A stretch of DNA of 64,000 nucleotides from Acanthornis magna (taxonomy: Eukaryota > Chordata > Aves > Passeriformes > Acanthizidae). The stretch is taken from the NCBI GenBank assembly GCA_036785705.1, contig JAWUZG010000084.1, forward strand, positions 8,073,501 to 8,137,500. Reading direction: 5' to 3'. The notes under the pieces are model-generated. The model saw only the letters and a list, made by a program, of their open reading frames with translations, searched no databases and was not told the origin of the DNA. Below are positions 1 through 23,165 of the stretch, piece by piece. The stretch's first letter is position 1. Each line of letters starts with the position of its first letter. A program made the translations under genes and the position numbers.

Positions 1-317
1 AGCAATATTCTATGGAATTTTAGAAAAGGAGGGTGTCTTACTTGGGAATTGAATTCTGTGTTTCTGAATACTTAGTTATGAGCTCTGCTTTATTAATTCA
101 GGGATATAAGTCTGGAGGAGGTGATGGTTGATTGTCATCTAAGGACAGAATAAATGTGTGTCTGCCAAATTTAGGAGAAAATACTAAGGTCAATTGGAGG
201 AACCTTCAAAAGCCTTTTTAAAAAAAAGTAATCTGCAGATATTTTTCAGTAGAAGACAGCAGTAGCAAAAGAAGAGAGTTACTGAATGTTGTAAATATTT
301 TTCATGTATTCTGTAAG

Positions 318-10258
<9,941 letters not shown>

Positions 10259-12470
10259 GGGAGCTCCAGTGGTGTCCAGCATGATGACAGCCTATGTTTT
10301 TTCCACTGTGCTGACTTTAGCCTGACACAGTTCACCTAAAATCGAAAGGCCTTAATACTGTGAGAGGATTCTTTTTACTCTGGTGGAATCCCACTCCTAT
10401 GCACTTTTGCCACACAGAATATGAAACTTTATTCAGAGATTGAGTATGGTATACCCTGATGCAAAGTTCTTTATGCCTTAGTTGGTATAAAATATCCTGA
10501 TATAATGCTGCCTTGCTGAATATGGAACTCTTCTTTTCCTTGAGGTACCTGCAGTTTTTAAAAACATTCAGTGACTTCGACAACCAAAGTGGCAAGAACT
10601 TTTCGCTAACAAGGAAATGCGGGATGACTCCTAATATTGTCTTGAGTTGCTTATTTCATGTTGTTTTTGAACATGAATGAGAAAAAGTCTGTGCCTACAT
10701 GAAAACTATGTTACTGCTGCAGTGCAAGCCTGTTGTGGGGTGTCTACTCAGTGCAGTAGTGTGCTTAGTGTAGTCATCTCAGAGCAACTGTTCAAGGACT
10801 GTGACATAAATGCTGAATTCTGATATTTGTGGTTTAAAAAAAAGGAAAGAAAATCCAGGTGCATCTATTTCTGATGCTTTTTATTATTGTGCATAATCTG
10901 ATGTTTTATTTTTGCAGAAAATATTCAGGTTTGCAGTGGATGTTCATGATAATTCATTGAATACGAGGCCATTATCATCTGTTGCCTTGCTGTTTTGTGG
11001 TAGAACATTAAAAACCTGTTCAGCTGCTTAAATTATGAAGGAATTTTATTCTTTTAGTCATAAGTCATGTTGTATTTCCTGCCCTTACTCAGGTTCACGT
11101 TTAAAAACAAGTCAACCACATCATAGATTTTTATCTTGCACCCATTTCCCATATTAAATTTTAAGGAAATAAGAGCGTATCTCATTTATTCTTTGTATGT
11201 AAAGCTTTAGGAGAATTAAAGGTTGTTTTTTTTTTTAAGACATAAACTACTGTTTCAAAATGGCTATTTTAATTTGCCCCACACTTTTTCTTCCATCACA
11301 AACACAGCTTTTATTGCCTTCAAGGTTGATGTACATCCCGAAATATACACATGGAAACCAGAACATGGAAACTTTGTTTAAGGCCTGATATAAGATAATG
11401 TACTACATTTTAGATTGTTGAGTTTTAATAACAAACTTAGACATTCCACACCAGTGTATTTTTAGGAACACTTACCATTGTAGGTCTAATTTGTAAACAA
11501 GCAAACAAAAAAGTCATAAATTAGGCTACAAGTAAGCAAGAAAGACACCAATAAGCTTAGTTTTAAAAGTGCTCCTTTTAGTACTAAACATTTATATGCT
11601 GTGTAGTTGAACTGAATAAAACCCAAATGCACGTGTGCTATTTCTAAATGTATCTCAGCATATTTGTGTTTACATTTACATCAATTGACTTGAAAAAAGG
11701 ATAACCGTGTGTAAATTGTATTTCATTATTTTACACAGATTTTTGTCCTGCTATTTCATTGGCCAGTTTAAATAACTGAAAGGTTTGGGGTTTTTTTTTC
11801 ACTTTTAAATAATAAGCTTTTTGTCGATGCACTTAAAAGACCACTGAAATGTGCTTTTGCTCTATCTTCAGTGCCAAATCCCCCTTTGCTGCCATTATTA
11901 CTATCACTGCAGTTTTTTTGTAACATGAGCAGTGTTAAACCAGATATTTCTGTCATTAATAAAATGTTGCACTATTGAAGCTGGCACTTATTGATCATAC
12001 ACTTGTATTTTACATTTCTTCGGGCATATATTTTTCTAACAGATAATGTGAAGACTACAAAAATTCTTCTTCTTTCAGTGTGCTGTATCCTCAGCATTTT
12101 GTGTTTAGACAGTGCGTATGAATACGTAAAATATCATTTTAATATTGTTCAATATAATTTTGCTTTGTCTGAAAAATGATACAAATTAGTTTGTTTGAAG
12201 TTACTGTTCTATTATTTTACATGCTAAGTTTCCATTTTTAATTTCCCTTAAAAAGTAATTATTTAAAAAATAATGAAAGAATAACAAGGAAAAAATTAAC
12301 ATTTTATCTCTCACTAAAGCATTGGCAGGATTTATGTCTGGTGACATCTTTGCCAGCAACTTTCTTATCTCAGGTTTCCCTTAAACCCTTTAGGAATACT
12401 AAAGCAATTTTAAAATCCGGTAACAAGCAGCAAATCTCCGTGTTTAATAAACTATAATGCCAATATGTAT
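10259..12470 (+). other. PDE3B: PDE3B 3' UTR with alternative poly(A) signals
   Basis: AT-rich sequence follows the stop codon without coding potential. AATAAA hexamers occur at 11615-11620, 11958-11963 and 12446-12451, with weaker variants upstream (ATTAAA near 11007). The true end cannot be chosen from sequence alone. Confidence 0.6.
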
Positions 12471-15400
12471 TTCCAAATAGATATTTCCAAGTTAAAATAG
12501 CTTGCTTCAAAGATATGTTTAATTATGGGTGTATTCAAAATCCAGTTTAAAGTGTCCGTTATTTATGTATGCACAGTATGTGACAAAGTTTTTATTCTAA
12601 GAGCAAAGGTAAAAGAATGGAAAAAAGTTAACAAAGGGTGGTTCAGGGCATGTTTGCAGAAGTGGATGTGACTGTAACTAAAGGTGTCAAAAATGGTAAT
12701 GGAGGGTCCTCTGAATGTTGATTGAGCTGTTGTCCAAAATAACATCTCTCCATATAAGGCATATCAGTCTCAAATCTGTGATCACACCTCACTTCACAGC
12801 TACCAGGGGGTGTTAAGTAGTGCTGAAAACCACAAAAAGGAACACACTTAAAATACTTCCTAAAGCAACACTACTTTTTTTTTAAGAAGGTTATTTTTTT
12901 TCCCCACTGAAGTTTATGCCATGCAGCAGGTATATCTTTTAGGTATAATATTCTCAGGTTTGAGTCTCCCATCTTCTCATTGCCTACCTTACAATGTATG
13001 CTGGATTACTTGCACCCGTACATACAGAACTAGACTACCAAGTTTTCTATAAGGACAAAATTCTCTCCGTGCTTCTGGAGTTCTCCGGATGTGAAGGAGG
13101 TGACAAACGGGTCAAAATTAATTACTTGGAACCTCTTCCAGTGAGTTCTTCCTCCATGAGAAAGTTGAAGGGTGAGTGTAAGGTTCAAAGTGAAAGGAGT
13201 GGTGTATCGTTTCCTCAGGTAAGTCCAGGTGAACAAAGTTTGTGTAAGGCTGGATCTGCTCTGTGCATAGAACCATTTATTTGTATTTTCATCCAGTTTT
13301 AACCCCAGCTGGTGGCAGGTGAATCAGCAAAAGGAGTTAGCAGTATTCAAGGGCTCAGTTTTAGTTTTGGGGCTTCCCCTGGGCAGATGTTGAATCTGCG
13401 CTTCTGGATTGGATTTGAGGTAATTCAGAGTATTATTGCCCTCTGTGGGTGTGGGGTTTCCCTCACTGCAGATATTCCAGAAGCATGTGGACACAATCCC
13501 GTGCCAGGTGCTCTGGGATGGCCCTGCTGGAGCAGGGAGGCTGGACCAGATGACCTCTGTGATGTCTACACAGACCCATCCTGGGATTGTGTGTGACACC
13601 AACATTCCCATGGCGGCACTTCCCCTTTTGTCCATAAAAACATCTGAGATGTGCAGAATTGGCAGTGTCTCATACACCGGTGAGTCTGAGAGCAGGAATT
13701 CCAGCCTGAGAGATTTGGAGTTTTGGAGTAAAAGGATGGAATTAGCTTAGATGGTGAGTACTAGAAAGAAGAGGTAAGGATGACACAGACAAACAAATAT
13801 ACCAAAGATGTTCAGAAGAGAGACACTCTTTATTTTCTCAGGCCAGTGTGTGTGTAGCCAAAATATTATGGAAACAGTATATCAAGTCAGATTACTTAGA
13901 TTTTTAGAAATGAAATTAAAATGGTAATGGAAATAATGATACAAATATCACAACTAAAGCTGTGACACAAGTTTTAGGAAATTGATCCTTCTGTGGCCAA
14001 TAAAGATTAGATGAGAGAAAATAAATATGCAAAGTTGATTAAATGAGGTACAAAAGTTATGATCAAGATGGCATTTATTTTGCTTTTTTTTCCTCCAGCT
14101 TTCTTCAGAATTGTGTCTCTGGACAAAGTGCTGCTTCATTCATGTCTATGTTAAGGCAAATGAGGTAATGAATTGCTTTCATTTTTGCAATGAAGAATTT
14201 TCCTTTTGATATCTTCTGAAGTAAGTCGTTAACTTGCTATAAAAATTATACTGTGGATTCTCAGAGATGAAGCTGAAAAAGAACACAATTGGTAACTGCT
14301 CTCTATCTGGTCTCGGTTTAATTGGTCTATAAACAGTCCGTGTATTTGTTCTCTGCTAAATGAGAAAGAATAACATATTTTTAGAGGAAAGAGGAAAGAA
14401 AGCTAATGGACTAAGCTGCCACAGGATAAACATCCCACTGCACTTGGCTTTCTAGCTGGCAGTGACCCTCCTGGCACAGCCTACAGCCCCCACAGCCTTA
14501 TGAATCCAGCTAAGAGACACATGAACTGAACCATCTCTCTCAATGATTTTGTTGTCTATTTGTTATTCTTATTTCTCAAAGACATTCCTGGCTTAAGCTT
14601 GAAATAGTAGTTCTGGTTAGTCTCACTCCTGGTATCTGCAATATTTTAAAGTCCTCCAAAGAGTAGAGTAACTACCAATTGCTTGTTTTGTTAAAAACAG
14701 TATTAAGCTAGAAAATGGTTCCAGTAAAGAAGAAACTGTTTCCCATCAGTTCTGAGGTTGAAACCCCTGTACAGAAATGGTCTGACTTTAAATGCAAGTG
14801 TGATAAAATCAGGATACTGAATAATGAATGCTTAAGATATGTAAGTGATTGATACTTACTTGGTTCTATGTGATACTACAGACACCCTTTTAAAAGGACA
14901 TAACGCAAAGAGAAATGTTTGACAGGAAGGTTTCTTTAGGAATCTGTACACCACAAGTCATCTTTTGATTTCTGGACTTCAGGAGATCACAGGTGATAGC
15001 AACTGGTGTCTGTGGCAGGTTCTACTACACAGGCTGTGCTACCTAGCAGAATGTTGCCCTCTGTGGAATTCAAGAGAGTAAAAATCTTTGAGTGAGGTGA
15101 GACCTTTTGTCTTCTGGTTTATCTGTGAGGTTTCAGAAGGAAAAAAAGGTAACATTAAAGCAATCCAGCCTTTAAATAATGGTGAGAGACCATGGTGTTT
15201 CAGACGATTCCAACCATTCACCTTGTGATTTGTCCATGTTCTAAACATCTTGCCAAAAACCAGGTGATGAGTCACTTCTGACTCATCTCTCCACATCAGC
15301 AGAGCCCTTTGCACCTTGAATGAGATCAAAATATCTTCATTTTAATTGCATATGAAACAACAAGTAATGCTTAGCTTAAAATGCAGATATCATACCAAAA

Positions 15401-18400
15401 ATCCGGAGGATAGGGTTGACATTACTTATTGCACACAAGGAGCAGAGTGCAGATTTTGTCCCCTGTGCCAGTCAGATGCGAAAACTTGCTCCTATATATA
15501 GTCATTCAAATGGCTTAGCATGCCCCTCTTTCTTTTACAATGACATTCATCCTGCTAAAATTTATTAATCTCTGTAGTATTGCCAGTTTATCTGACTCAT
15601 ACTAACTAAGCTTTCAGTCAAAAAAGTGAATAAGTAACCCCCCCCACCATTTATCTTTGAGAATAGGTTTGTAATAATTTGGTTCTATTCATCATACCTA
15701 AGTCATTACCAAAACACTGTTTCTAATTTCAGATGCCATACCCCGGGAAAAACACCTGTCCGTTAGACAGATTGCAGAATTCCAGTGCAGACCAGTGAGA
15801 CTGATGACGTGGCCTGAAGAGAAAGATAAAATTAACTAAAGAGATTTCTCCTAATCTGGAGAAAATGAGACTGGAGTGAGATATTCTAAGGTTACCTAAC
15901 TGTTTCAAAGAGTAATCAGAATAATGCTTTCAGTGTTTATAGTGTTCAGGACAAGAAGTAACACCTTTAGGTTGCAAGGCTCAACATGACTGATTGTCTA
16001 CGGATTGAGAGGGCTGTGACTCACTGAAATAGATTGTCTTGGGCTATTAAGAAAGTCTCTGAAAATGAAAAAAGAAGTCTGAAAAATAGCTTTAGTAAAA
16101 CTATTAGTGAACCAGATGAGGGAACTGCATAACTTACTGAGATCCTTTCTGAACCTATTTTTTTCTAAACACTAGGACTAGAGTAGAGGTCTGATACGGA
16201 AACCTTAAATACCAAGAAGAAAATGTGCACAGTTATAGAAATAATAATATTCAAACAACAGGAATTGGATGTGTCAACTTCTTTATTTCAGTAAATACTA
16301 AAACCTTTTTATTTTAAATGTGTTTGACCCATAATGCATCTCCCACCAGGAGTCTTTATTTGTGGAGAGAGCTAGAATCCTCTTGAAAGAATAGATGAGA
16401 TTTGAACCTTAGCCAGAGATAAGACTCTGTCTAATTGTCAGATTGTGGATAAATGGAGGGGCAGTAGCCAAAATGTTTTTTAAAAATATGATTACCTAAA
16501 GTTAGTTTGCTAAAGCTAATTATATTTTGAATATTTGTCAAGTTATATGGGCCTTTCTAGATCTTAAGAAAGTGCGTACTTAAGACATTGGGTGTTGTTG
16601 GATGCTTCAGAAGATGATGTAATTCATATACTTACCAAAAGAATTAGCTTGAGTGAGTGGGGATTTTTAAACAAATTTTAGCTCTTAGCACTAAATTTTA
16701 TTCAAATCAACAATGAATTATTCTTACAGTCTCTTTTCAAATATATAATCATGGCATTCATCATGATTCATCACAAAGAGCTTGAATACTTTATAGATTA
16801 TATCTACAATTTGTGGTGAAGTAAATGCAATATTAAGGTCAGTTGCATTTCTCTCTGTACTGTGGCAGTTTAAACTGTACATACTTTGAGAGAGAAACAG
16901 TGTGTCTTTACAGAATGTAAAATAAAATGGAATAAGACCTGAAAATGTCCTGAATCGGCTTTATAAAGCAAATTTTATGCTTCCAAAAAAAAGGCAATTA
17001 AATTAACCTCCTAAGCTATATCAGCTAAAGAAGTATTGTAAATACCGATGTTTTTCCTGGAAAAATTAGGCTTATAAAATTCTGCTGTGCTGCATGTTCA
17101 GCACTATTATTATTATTTTAAATTGTGCTTATTGTGTAAGTCAAAGAGAACCAAAAGGGCATTTTAACTCCTTAAAGGCGATGCCTGTGGAGAAAAGAAA
17201 CTTAATTACCTGAGAATAACTGGAATTCTTGAAGATGTTTTAACCACAGTGATTCTATTCCCTAACTTTGGTTCCTTGCTGGTATGAAACTGTACCTGTA
17301 TTACCTCTATTAGTGAGGGACCTGAACAATGAGGCATCCCAACAATGAAGCGCCCTTTATTCCCTTGTTTTGGTGAGGGTATAGGTGTCCATGAGGCCTG
17401 GATGTGCCCACAGGGTGGATCCAGATGCTGATGATGAGCCTGATGTGGATAAGCACCTGAACAAATTAACTGCAATATAAAAAGCTTCTTAACATATAGT
17501 ATTTTTTCATGTTTCTGGCAAATTGTAGTTTACACAAAAATATTTCCTTTTAAGTTTTTTGGCATGAGTATAGAAAAGGAAGTCAGCACTTGAAAACAGC
17601 AGCAGAATAAATAGTAAGTTTATTCTGTTTTCTGGAATATTGCTATAGGCCGGTCTACATCACATGTAAAATTTTGGGCAAGCAGCCATCTGCTGCAGTA
17701 GTAGTAAAGTATTGGATTAGATTGCACATTCCTGATATGCTCCATTATTTTAATGGGTTTAATCTATTTGGAATGTTACTTATTCAGAAGAATGTAACAA
17801 ATGTAATGTCTCCTGAAGCCTGGCAGTCTCCCGAAGCAATGACCACTCCGAGTGTGGGTTCTGCCTTATTCTAATGACATCAAGACAGTTGACAGACTTC
17901 AAAAATGCCTGAAGGGATAATCTAGAACTGGGAGAATCTGCTTATGCTCAATTTATGTTGTTATGAAAGGACAAAATAAGGCAGGAGATTTCCAGAGCCG
18001 TAGTTTAATTTGATCTTGATTAGACAAATTATCAGGCCGGGTGCCAAAAAATCACCTCAGACAAGTTGTTGGTATGAAAATGCATGCCAGTACCTTCACA
18101 GAGCAATTTAAAATGAGAGCTTTTCTTTCAAATTCCTACTGAATAGTCCTCTGAACTTGGCCACGTTATCTTGTGTTTTCATCATTCCATCTCTCTTAAC
18201 CAAATTCTGACCTGGCATCTTCAATGTTATGATTTTTTTCCCCCATTGTTTATTCCAAATCTTTATGTTTTCATATCCAGTGCATTGTTGGAAAATTTAC
18301 ACAATCTAATTTTCAGTCATTTTCCAAAGCTATTCCACTATTTTTCACTGTGTTTCTCTCTGATCTTGCTGCTTTCCTCATGGACTATCTTCATGACAAC

Positions 18401-18546
18401 ATAATCTGCCTGATCTCCTCTCTAGTGCTTGCACAAACCCTTAAGCTCAATTCAGGCTGAAAAAATGCAGGTTAGTCATTATTTTCACTATTCAGACAGC
18501 CTGAATTAGAATGAGATTAATAATCTAAGTATCAGAACAGCACACT
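12471..18546. other. Intergenic region between PDE3B and the endogenous retrovirus
   Basis: Apart from a CR1 tail near 13.5 kb I see no gene. Open frames of 60-117 codons here lack splice context or recognisable domains. Confidence 0.6.
13490..13580 (+). mobile_element. CR1 LINE 3'-end fragment
   Basis: The stretch GCTGGAGCAGGGAGGCTGG followed by ACCAGATGACCTCTGTGAT resembles the 3' end of avian CR1 elements, with the usual loss of the 5' part. The match is from memory and the borders are approximate. Confidence 0.55.
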
Positions 18547-18995
18547 TGTGGTGGGGCAACCCCCAATACCTGCCATCTCCCGAGCCAGCTCCACCTCCTC
18601 AGATGGAGGAACCCTGGTGGGGCAGAGCCCAGGGGCATGAGATCCGCCCCAGGGGCTGGCTGGAGAGTGGCTAGGGCTGAAGCCCCGCTCCCTTCTCCAG
18701 AACGTTCTGTTCTGTTCAGGTTATTATTGGTTTGTATGTATTATTCCCTCCCCCTGTTATTCCCTATTGGGTCCCGGACACTTGTATCTTCCCCCTTCCC
18801 CCTTCCCTCTCCCCTATTGGTTGGGCGCACCTGTACAAAACCTGCGGCACGAAGGCAGGAGCTCGGACTCGGTCTCTGAGGTAACTCCGTCCCGGATCCC
18901 CGTCCCTTGGTTCTACAATAAAGGAGTTGAAGGAGCGAGTCTCTTCCCAGCCCTTTGCCTCCTCGCGTCTCCTTCCCCACCAATACTCTGCGAAC
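18547..18995 (+). repeat. 5' LTR of the ERVK-like element
   Basis: It begins TGTGGTGGGG and carries AATAAA at 18917-18922. The first 282 bases align without gaps to the 3' LTR with 10 differences. The remainder (R-U5) is much more divergent, so the right border is approximate. Confidence 0.8.
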
Positions 18996-19288
18996 ACCTG
19001 CCCAGCCAATGGTCGGAACACCAAGTCCCACCATAAAAGGATGCCTCCCCATTCCAAACGTACCCCTACCACCCACGGCCCCCATGCGCCCGTCCCCTCT
19101 GTTCCTACCCCCAACCCAACCCATGCAGGAAACTGGGCAGGCAACGTGAGGAGGCACACCCACGTCGCACAAAGGAGACCACCTCTACTGAACCGCTCAG
19201 TTGGACTGTTAAAGCTTACGATAATCCACTGGATTTTCTCGAGGCAACCTCGGATGAGAGCTGTCTCTTAACTGGACTGGACTTTTAT

Positions 19289-19871
19289 ATGCTTCGCCTA
19301 CGGACACCTGTGAAGTCGACCTACTCGCTGGTGACGCCTGATGCGAGAGGACCCAGGGAATTGCAGATCACCCCCACCATCGTATGGATAGGTGAGGATG
19401 GTCTCTTTCCATTGCAGTTGGCGTGCATTAACCCACTGTTTTTTTTCTCAAGGAATCAGGTCCTTGCCAGGATAAAACCGATTTCACTTCCGACTATTCT
19501 CATGGACCAACCATTGGTGTGCTGGACAGAGGAGATTAACAAGGGCAGACCAGTGGTCAGTTGCAGGTTGTTGAGCAACGGCTCGACCGTCTCCAGTCTG
19601 GGGATGCTGGATATGGGAGCAGACGTGACGGTCATCTCCAAGACCGTCATTGTGGGAGGAGCAATCTGTTGCAGGTGCCATTTATGGTGTTGCGGGATAT
19701 ATCCCCGCATCTAGGAGCAAAAATTTGATTCAGATAAAGGGGTCTGAGGGACAAATAGCATCTGTCCGGCCTTATATCACAAACTCAGGTGTGACCCTCT
19801 GGGGCAGAGATATCATGTCTCAATGGGGTACCCGACTCAATATTGGCACTTTTGGTGTTCGGGATTTTTAG
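19289..19871 (+). pseudogene. Retroviral protease (pro) remnant, frameshifted, active site altered
   Basis: One frame (19289-19714) carries GMLDMGADVTVIS, the retropepsin active-site block. The usual DTG triad reads DMG (codons 19610-19618). The C-terminal half (VRPYITNSGVTLWGRDIMSQ) continues in another frame (19650-19871), so an indel lies near 19650-19700. The proteolytic enzyme cannot be made. The frame relation of its 3' half to pol is the -1 step usual for pro/pol. Confidence 0.85.
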
Positions 19872-21838
19872 CTGGGGTCACTGTGGAGCGCCCGACTCAG
19901 GCACTCAATTGGTTAACTGATTCGCCAGTGTGGGTTGATCAGTGGCCCCTACCTAGAGACAAATTGAAGGTGCTCAACGAGCTCGTGGATGAGCAATTGG
20001 AGAAAGGACACATTGTCCCCTCCAATAGCCCCTGGAACTCACCTGTCTTTGTTATTAAAAAGACAGGGGGGAAAAGGTGGCGGTTCCTTCACGACCTCCG
20101 TGAAATTAACAAGGTCATTGAAGACATGGGATCCCTGCAGCCAGGGTTGCCATCGCCCTCTATGCTCCCGCGAGGTTGGAAGTTAGCAATCATAGATATC
20201 AAGGATTGCTTCTTCCATATCCCATTACACCCTGATGACGCCCCCAGATTTGCGTTCTCTGTGCCTGCCATTAACAGGCACGAACCAATGCGCCGCTTTC
20301 ACTGGCGGGTGTTGCCGCAAGGCATGAAAAACTCCCCCACCATTTGCCGGTGGTATGTCGCGCGCATTCTGTCCCCGATCCGGAATCTAGCTGCCGACTC
20401 CATCATCGTCCGCTACATGGACAATGTACTGATCTGTGCTCGTAACCAGCGTTATTTAGACTGGACCCTTTCTAAGGTTGTGGGGGCCTTGGAAAGTTAT
20501 GGGTTTGAAATCCAGTCATCCAAAGTTCAGTGCATGGCTCCATGGAACTACCTCGGCATGCGAATCAGAGACAAAACAATTGTTCCCCAGCAAATTAAAA
20601 TAATCGTAAATCCTACAAATTTAAGAGAAATATATCAATTATGTGGTTTAATTAACTGGATCAGGCCTTATTTGGGGATTCCTACTGAAGACCTGGCACC
20701 ATTGTTTAACCTCCTTAGAGGAGAGAGGGATCTGATTTCTCCCAGGACCTTAACACCCAAGGCGCGCGACGCATTGACTAAAGCAATAGACGCCTTGGCT
20801 AACAAACAAATGCACAGATGTGACCCCAAATTACCCTTCCAATTGGTGATACTTGGAAAAATGGCACACCTGCATGGGCTCATCCACCAATGGGATGAGG
20901 GGCAGCCGGATCCCTTACTCATAATTGAGTGGGTTTTCCTGTCTGCTCAGACCAACAAAGCCATCCTAACGCCACAGGAACGCATGGCGCAAGTAATTAG
21001 GAAAGCATGGTCCCGTCTTGCTGTCCTAGCAGGATGTGATTTTACATGCATATATCTCCCCATTAAGAGAGAACCCTTAGAATTTGTGTTCCAAAATAAC
21101 ATGAAACTTCAATATGCATTAGACTCGTACACTGGTCAACTTTCCAGCCACTATCCAAAGCACAGGTTGTTCAGCCTAGATTGGAAATTAGCACCAAAAT
21201 CGATTCTGAGTCCTAAACCTCTCCAAGTTTTGACTCTTTTTACAGATGGTTCCGGTGCTTTGGGAAAATCTGTCATCACGTGGCAGGATCCTACCACGCA
21301 GAAGTGGGAATCTGATGTGGAAGTATTTAAGGGATCCCCACAGGTGGCAGAACTGGCAGCCGTCGTCAGAGCCTTTGACAGGTTTAAGGAGGCCTTCAAT
21401 CTGGTAACTGATTCGGCCTATGTTGCTGGTGTAGTGTCTAGGGCAGAGGGCGCTTGGCTCTCAGGTTCCACAAATCCGGACATCCAAATTCTGCTCTCGA
21501 AACTAGTACACAAGATTTCCTACCGAGAGTGTCCCTTTTTTGTTATGCATGTGAGATCCCATACCAACCTTCCTGGGTTTATCGTGGAAGGGAATAGGGT
21601 GGCAGACGTGCTGGCTGCGCCTGTGCATGTAGCCAACTTGCCAGACAAGTTTCAGAAGGCAAAGTTGAGCCATGCACTGTTCCACCAAAATGTCCCTGCT
21701 CTCGTTAATATGTTTGATTTGAAAAAGGACCAGGCGAGAGCCATAGTAGCTACCTGCCCCAACTGTCAGCCTCTTCAATTGCCATCCATGGGCTCAGGGG
21801 TAAACCCGAGGGGGCTAGGTAGCGGGGAGTTGCGGTAG
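19823..21838 (+). pseudogene. Retroviral pol: reverse transcriptase, RNase H and integrase zinc-binding domain
   Basis: An open frame of 671 codons. The RT domain occupies roughly residues 40-260, with fingers/palm motifs WNSPVFVIKKTGGKWR-like, IDIKDCFF and LPQGMKNSP. The catalytic YMDD position reads YMDN (codons 20414-20425). RNase H, at about 475-600, keeps its four acidic residues (TDGS, AELAA, TDSAY, RVADV). The integrase HHCC finger begins at HALFH and ends CPNC near residue 645. TAG at 21836-21838 then cuts the frame just before the integrase core. This is a defective relic of an ancient infection, not a host gene. Confidence 0.93.
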
Positions 21839-22665
21839 GTGGATGTCACCCATGTCCCCGAATTTGGCAGACTAAAATACGTGCATGTTAGTGTTGACAC
21901 CTTCTCAGGTGTGGTCTATGCCTTGGTGCACTCAGGAGAAAAGGCTAAAGATGTTATCTCTCACTTGATTCAAGCCTTTTCGGTCCTGGGAATTCCTCAT
22001 GAGATAAAAACAGATAATGGCCCAGCTTACATCTCAGAGGCTGTTAGGAAGTTTTTCCAGGAGTGGGGAATATCCCATGTCACCGGGATACCTCATTCCA
22101 CAACGAGTCGGGCCCTAGTGGAAAGGAGCGAATTAAGCGAATGCTCCTTCAACAGAAAGGGGGAGTTGAGATAGAGTCTCCCGCAATTTAGCTCGTGAGA
22201 GCTCTTTTCACCCTAAATTTCCTAAACTGCTCCGAAAAGGAGCCAGATCCCCCGGTGCTGCGCCATTTCCATAACAGCAAGTGCATACGGTTGAAGGAGC
22301 ATCCTCTTGTGCTCACAAAAGAGCCAGATTCCCTGAAGATCACAGGTCCCTATCCTCTTCTCACATGGGGAAGAGGATATGGCTGTGTATCGACACCAGA
22401 AGGTCCCAAGTGGGTTCCAGGGAAATTCAGCAAACCCTTCCTCAAGAACCCAAGACAAGCAAGATCCCACACCACAAACGGCGTTACCAAGGCAGCCTGG
22501 CGCAGGAAAAGAAAGGTCAGAAAGTCCAGCCCCAAAGAGAAGAAACTGTCTGCCGATGAGGAGACAGCTTCCAGCGAAGAAGATGTTGGCTGGAAAAGCC
22601 CAGAAAGCACAGATCCCGATGCTACCTTCCCGCTTTCCGTCCTTCCCTTTCCCCTCTTTCCCTAA
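21839..22665 (+). pseudogene. Retroviral integrase core and C-terminal domain, broken
   Basis: After the TAG, the same frame continues with the first Asp (DVTHV), the second Asp (TDNGPAY) and the Glu (VER) of the D,D-35-E core. The frame shifts at about 22120-22140. The C-terminal domain (WGRGYGCVSTPEGPKWVPGK) follows in another frame, itself interrupted by TAG at 22189-22191. The tail after the integrase is basic and Ser/Glu-rich, and may be the start of the lost env region. Confidence 0.88.
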
Positions 22666-23151
22666 GCGTTCTCGGGTCCCCTTCCCCCTTTATGATTGTG
22701 TTTGTGCCATTAACATCTGTTGTCTATTCTGTTTAGAAAAGGTCTCTCCCACACAGACAGGCCGCCTAACACCAGGCAAGGGCATCAGAGAGGAAGCCGA
22801 GGAGCGCTCGAGCGTCAGTCCTCCTGAGTTGTCTAGGACCTTGCAGGTTCTGTAGCGGATACCTGAGAGCTCTCAAACCACTGCTTCGAATCCAACCCTT
22901 CAGGTGGAAACACCTGTAGGCCGATGAATTTCCACGCACTGTGATACATCCACAAACGCTTTTCAGGGCCCTTCATCTTTATTTCGTCGGGCCCTTCCCA
23001 GGCGTCTTAGGGTGTGTGAGTCGGGCCCTTCCCCTTCGTGTCGGGTCGGGACAAAACCTCTAGAGATTGGGCCTGTCATACTGGGAGCCTCTTTTCACCC
23101 TTTTGTTATTTATGTTTGTTGTTAAGACGTTTTGTTTTACATTTATTTAGT
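22666..23151 (+). mobile_element. Residual retroviral sequence between pol and 3' LTR; env absent
   Basis: About 490 bases without an envelope-like frame. A short GTCGGGCCCTTCC-type repeat recurs near 22990-23030. It ends at the polypurine tract. Confidence 0.6.
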
Positions 23152-23165
23152 AAAAACGGGGGAGG

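Noticed and set aside
17206..17475. 89-codon minus-strand frame with HQAHHQHLDPPCGHIQASW
   Set aside because: It reads somewhat protein-like but is short, with no family recognised and no neighbouring exons.
18741..19172. Minus-strand frames of 131-143 codons across the 5' LTR
   Set aside because: They run antisense through the LTR and leader; a composition effect with no viral or host homology.
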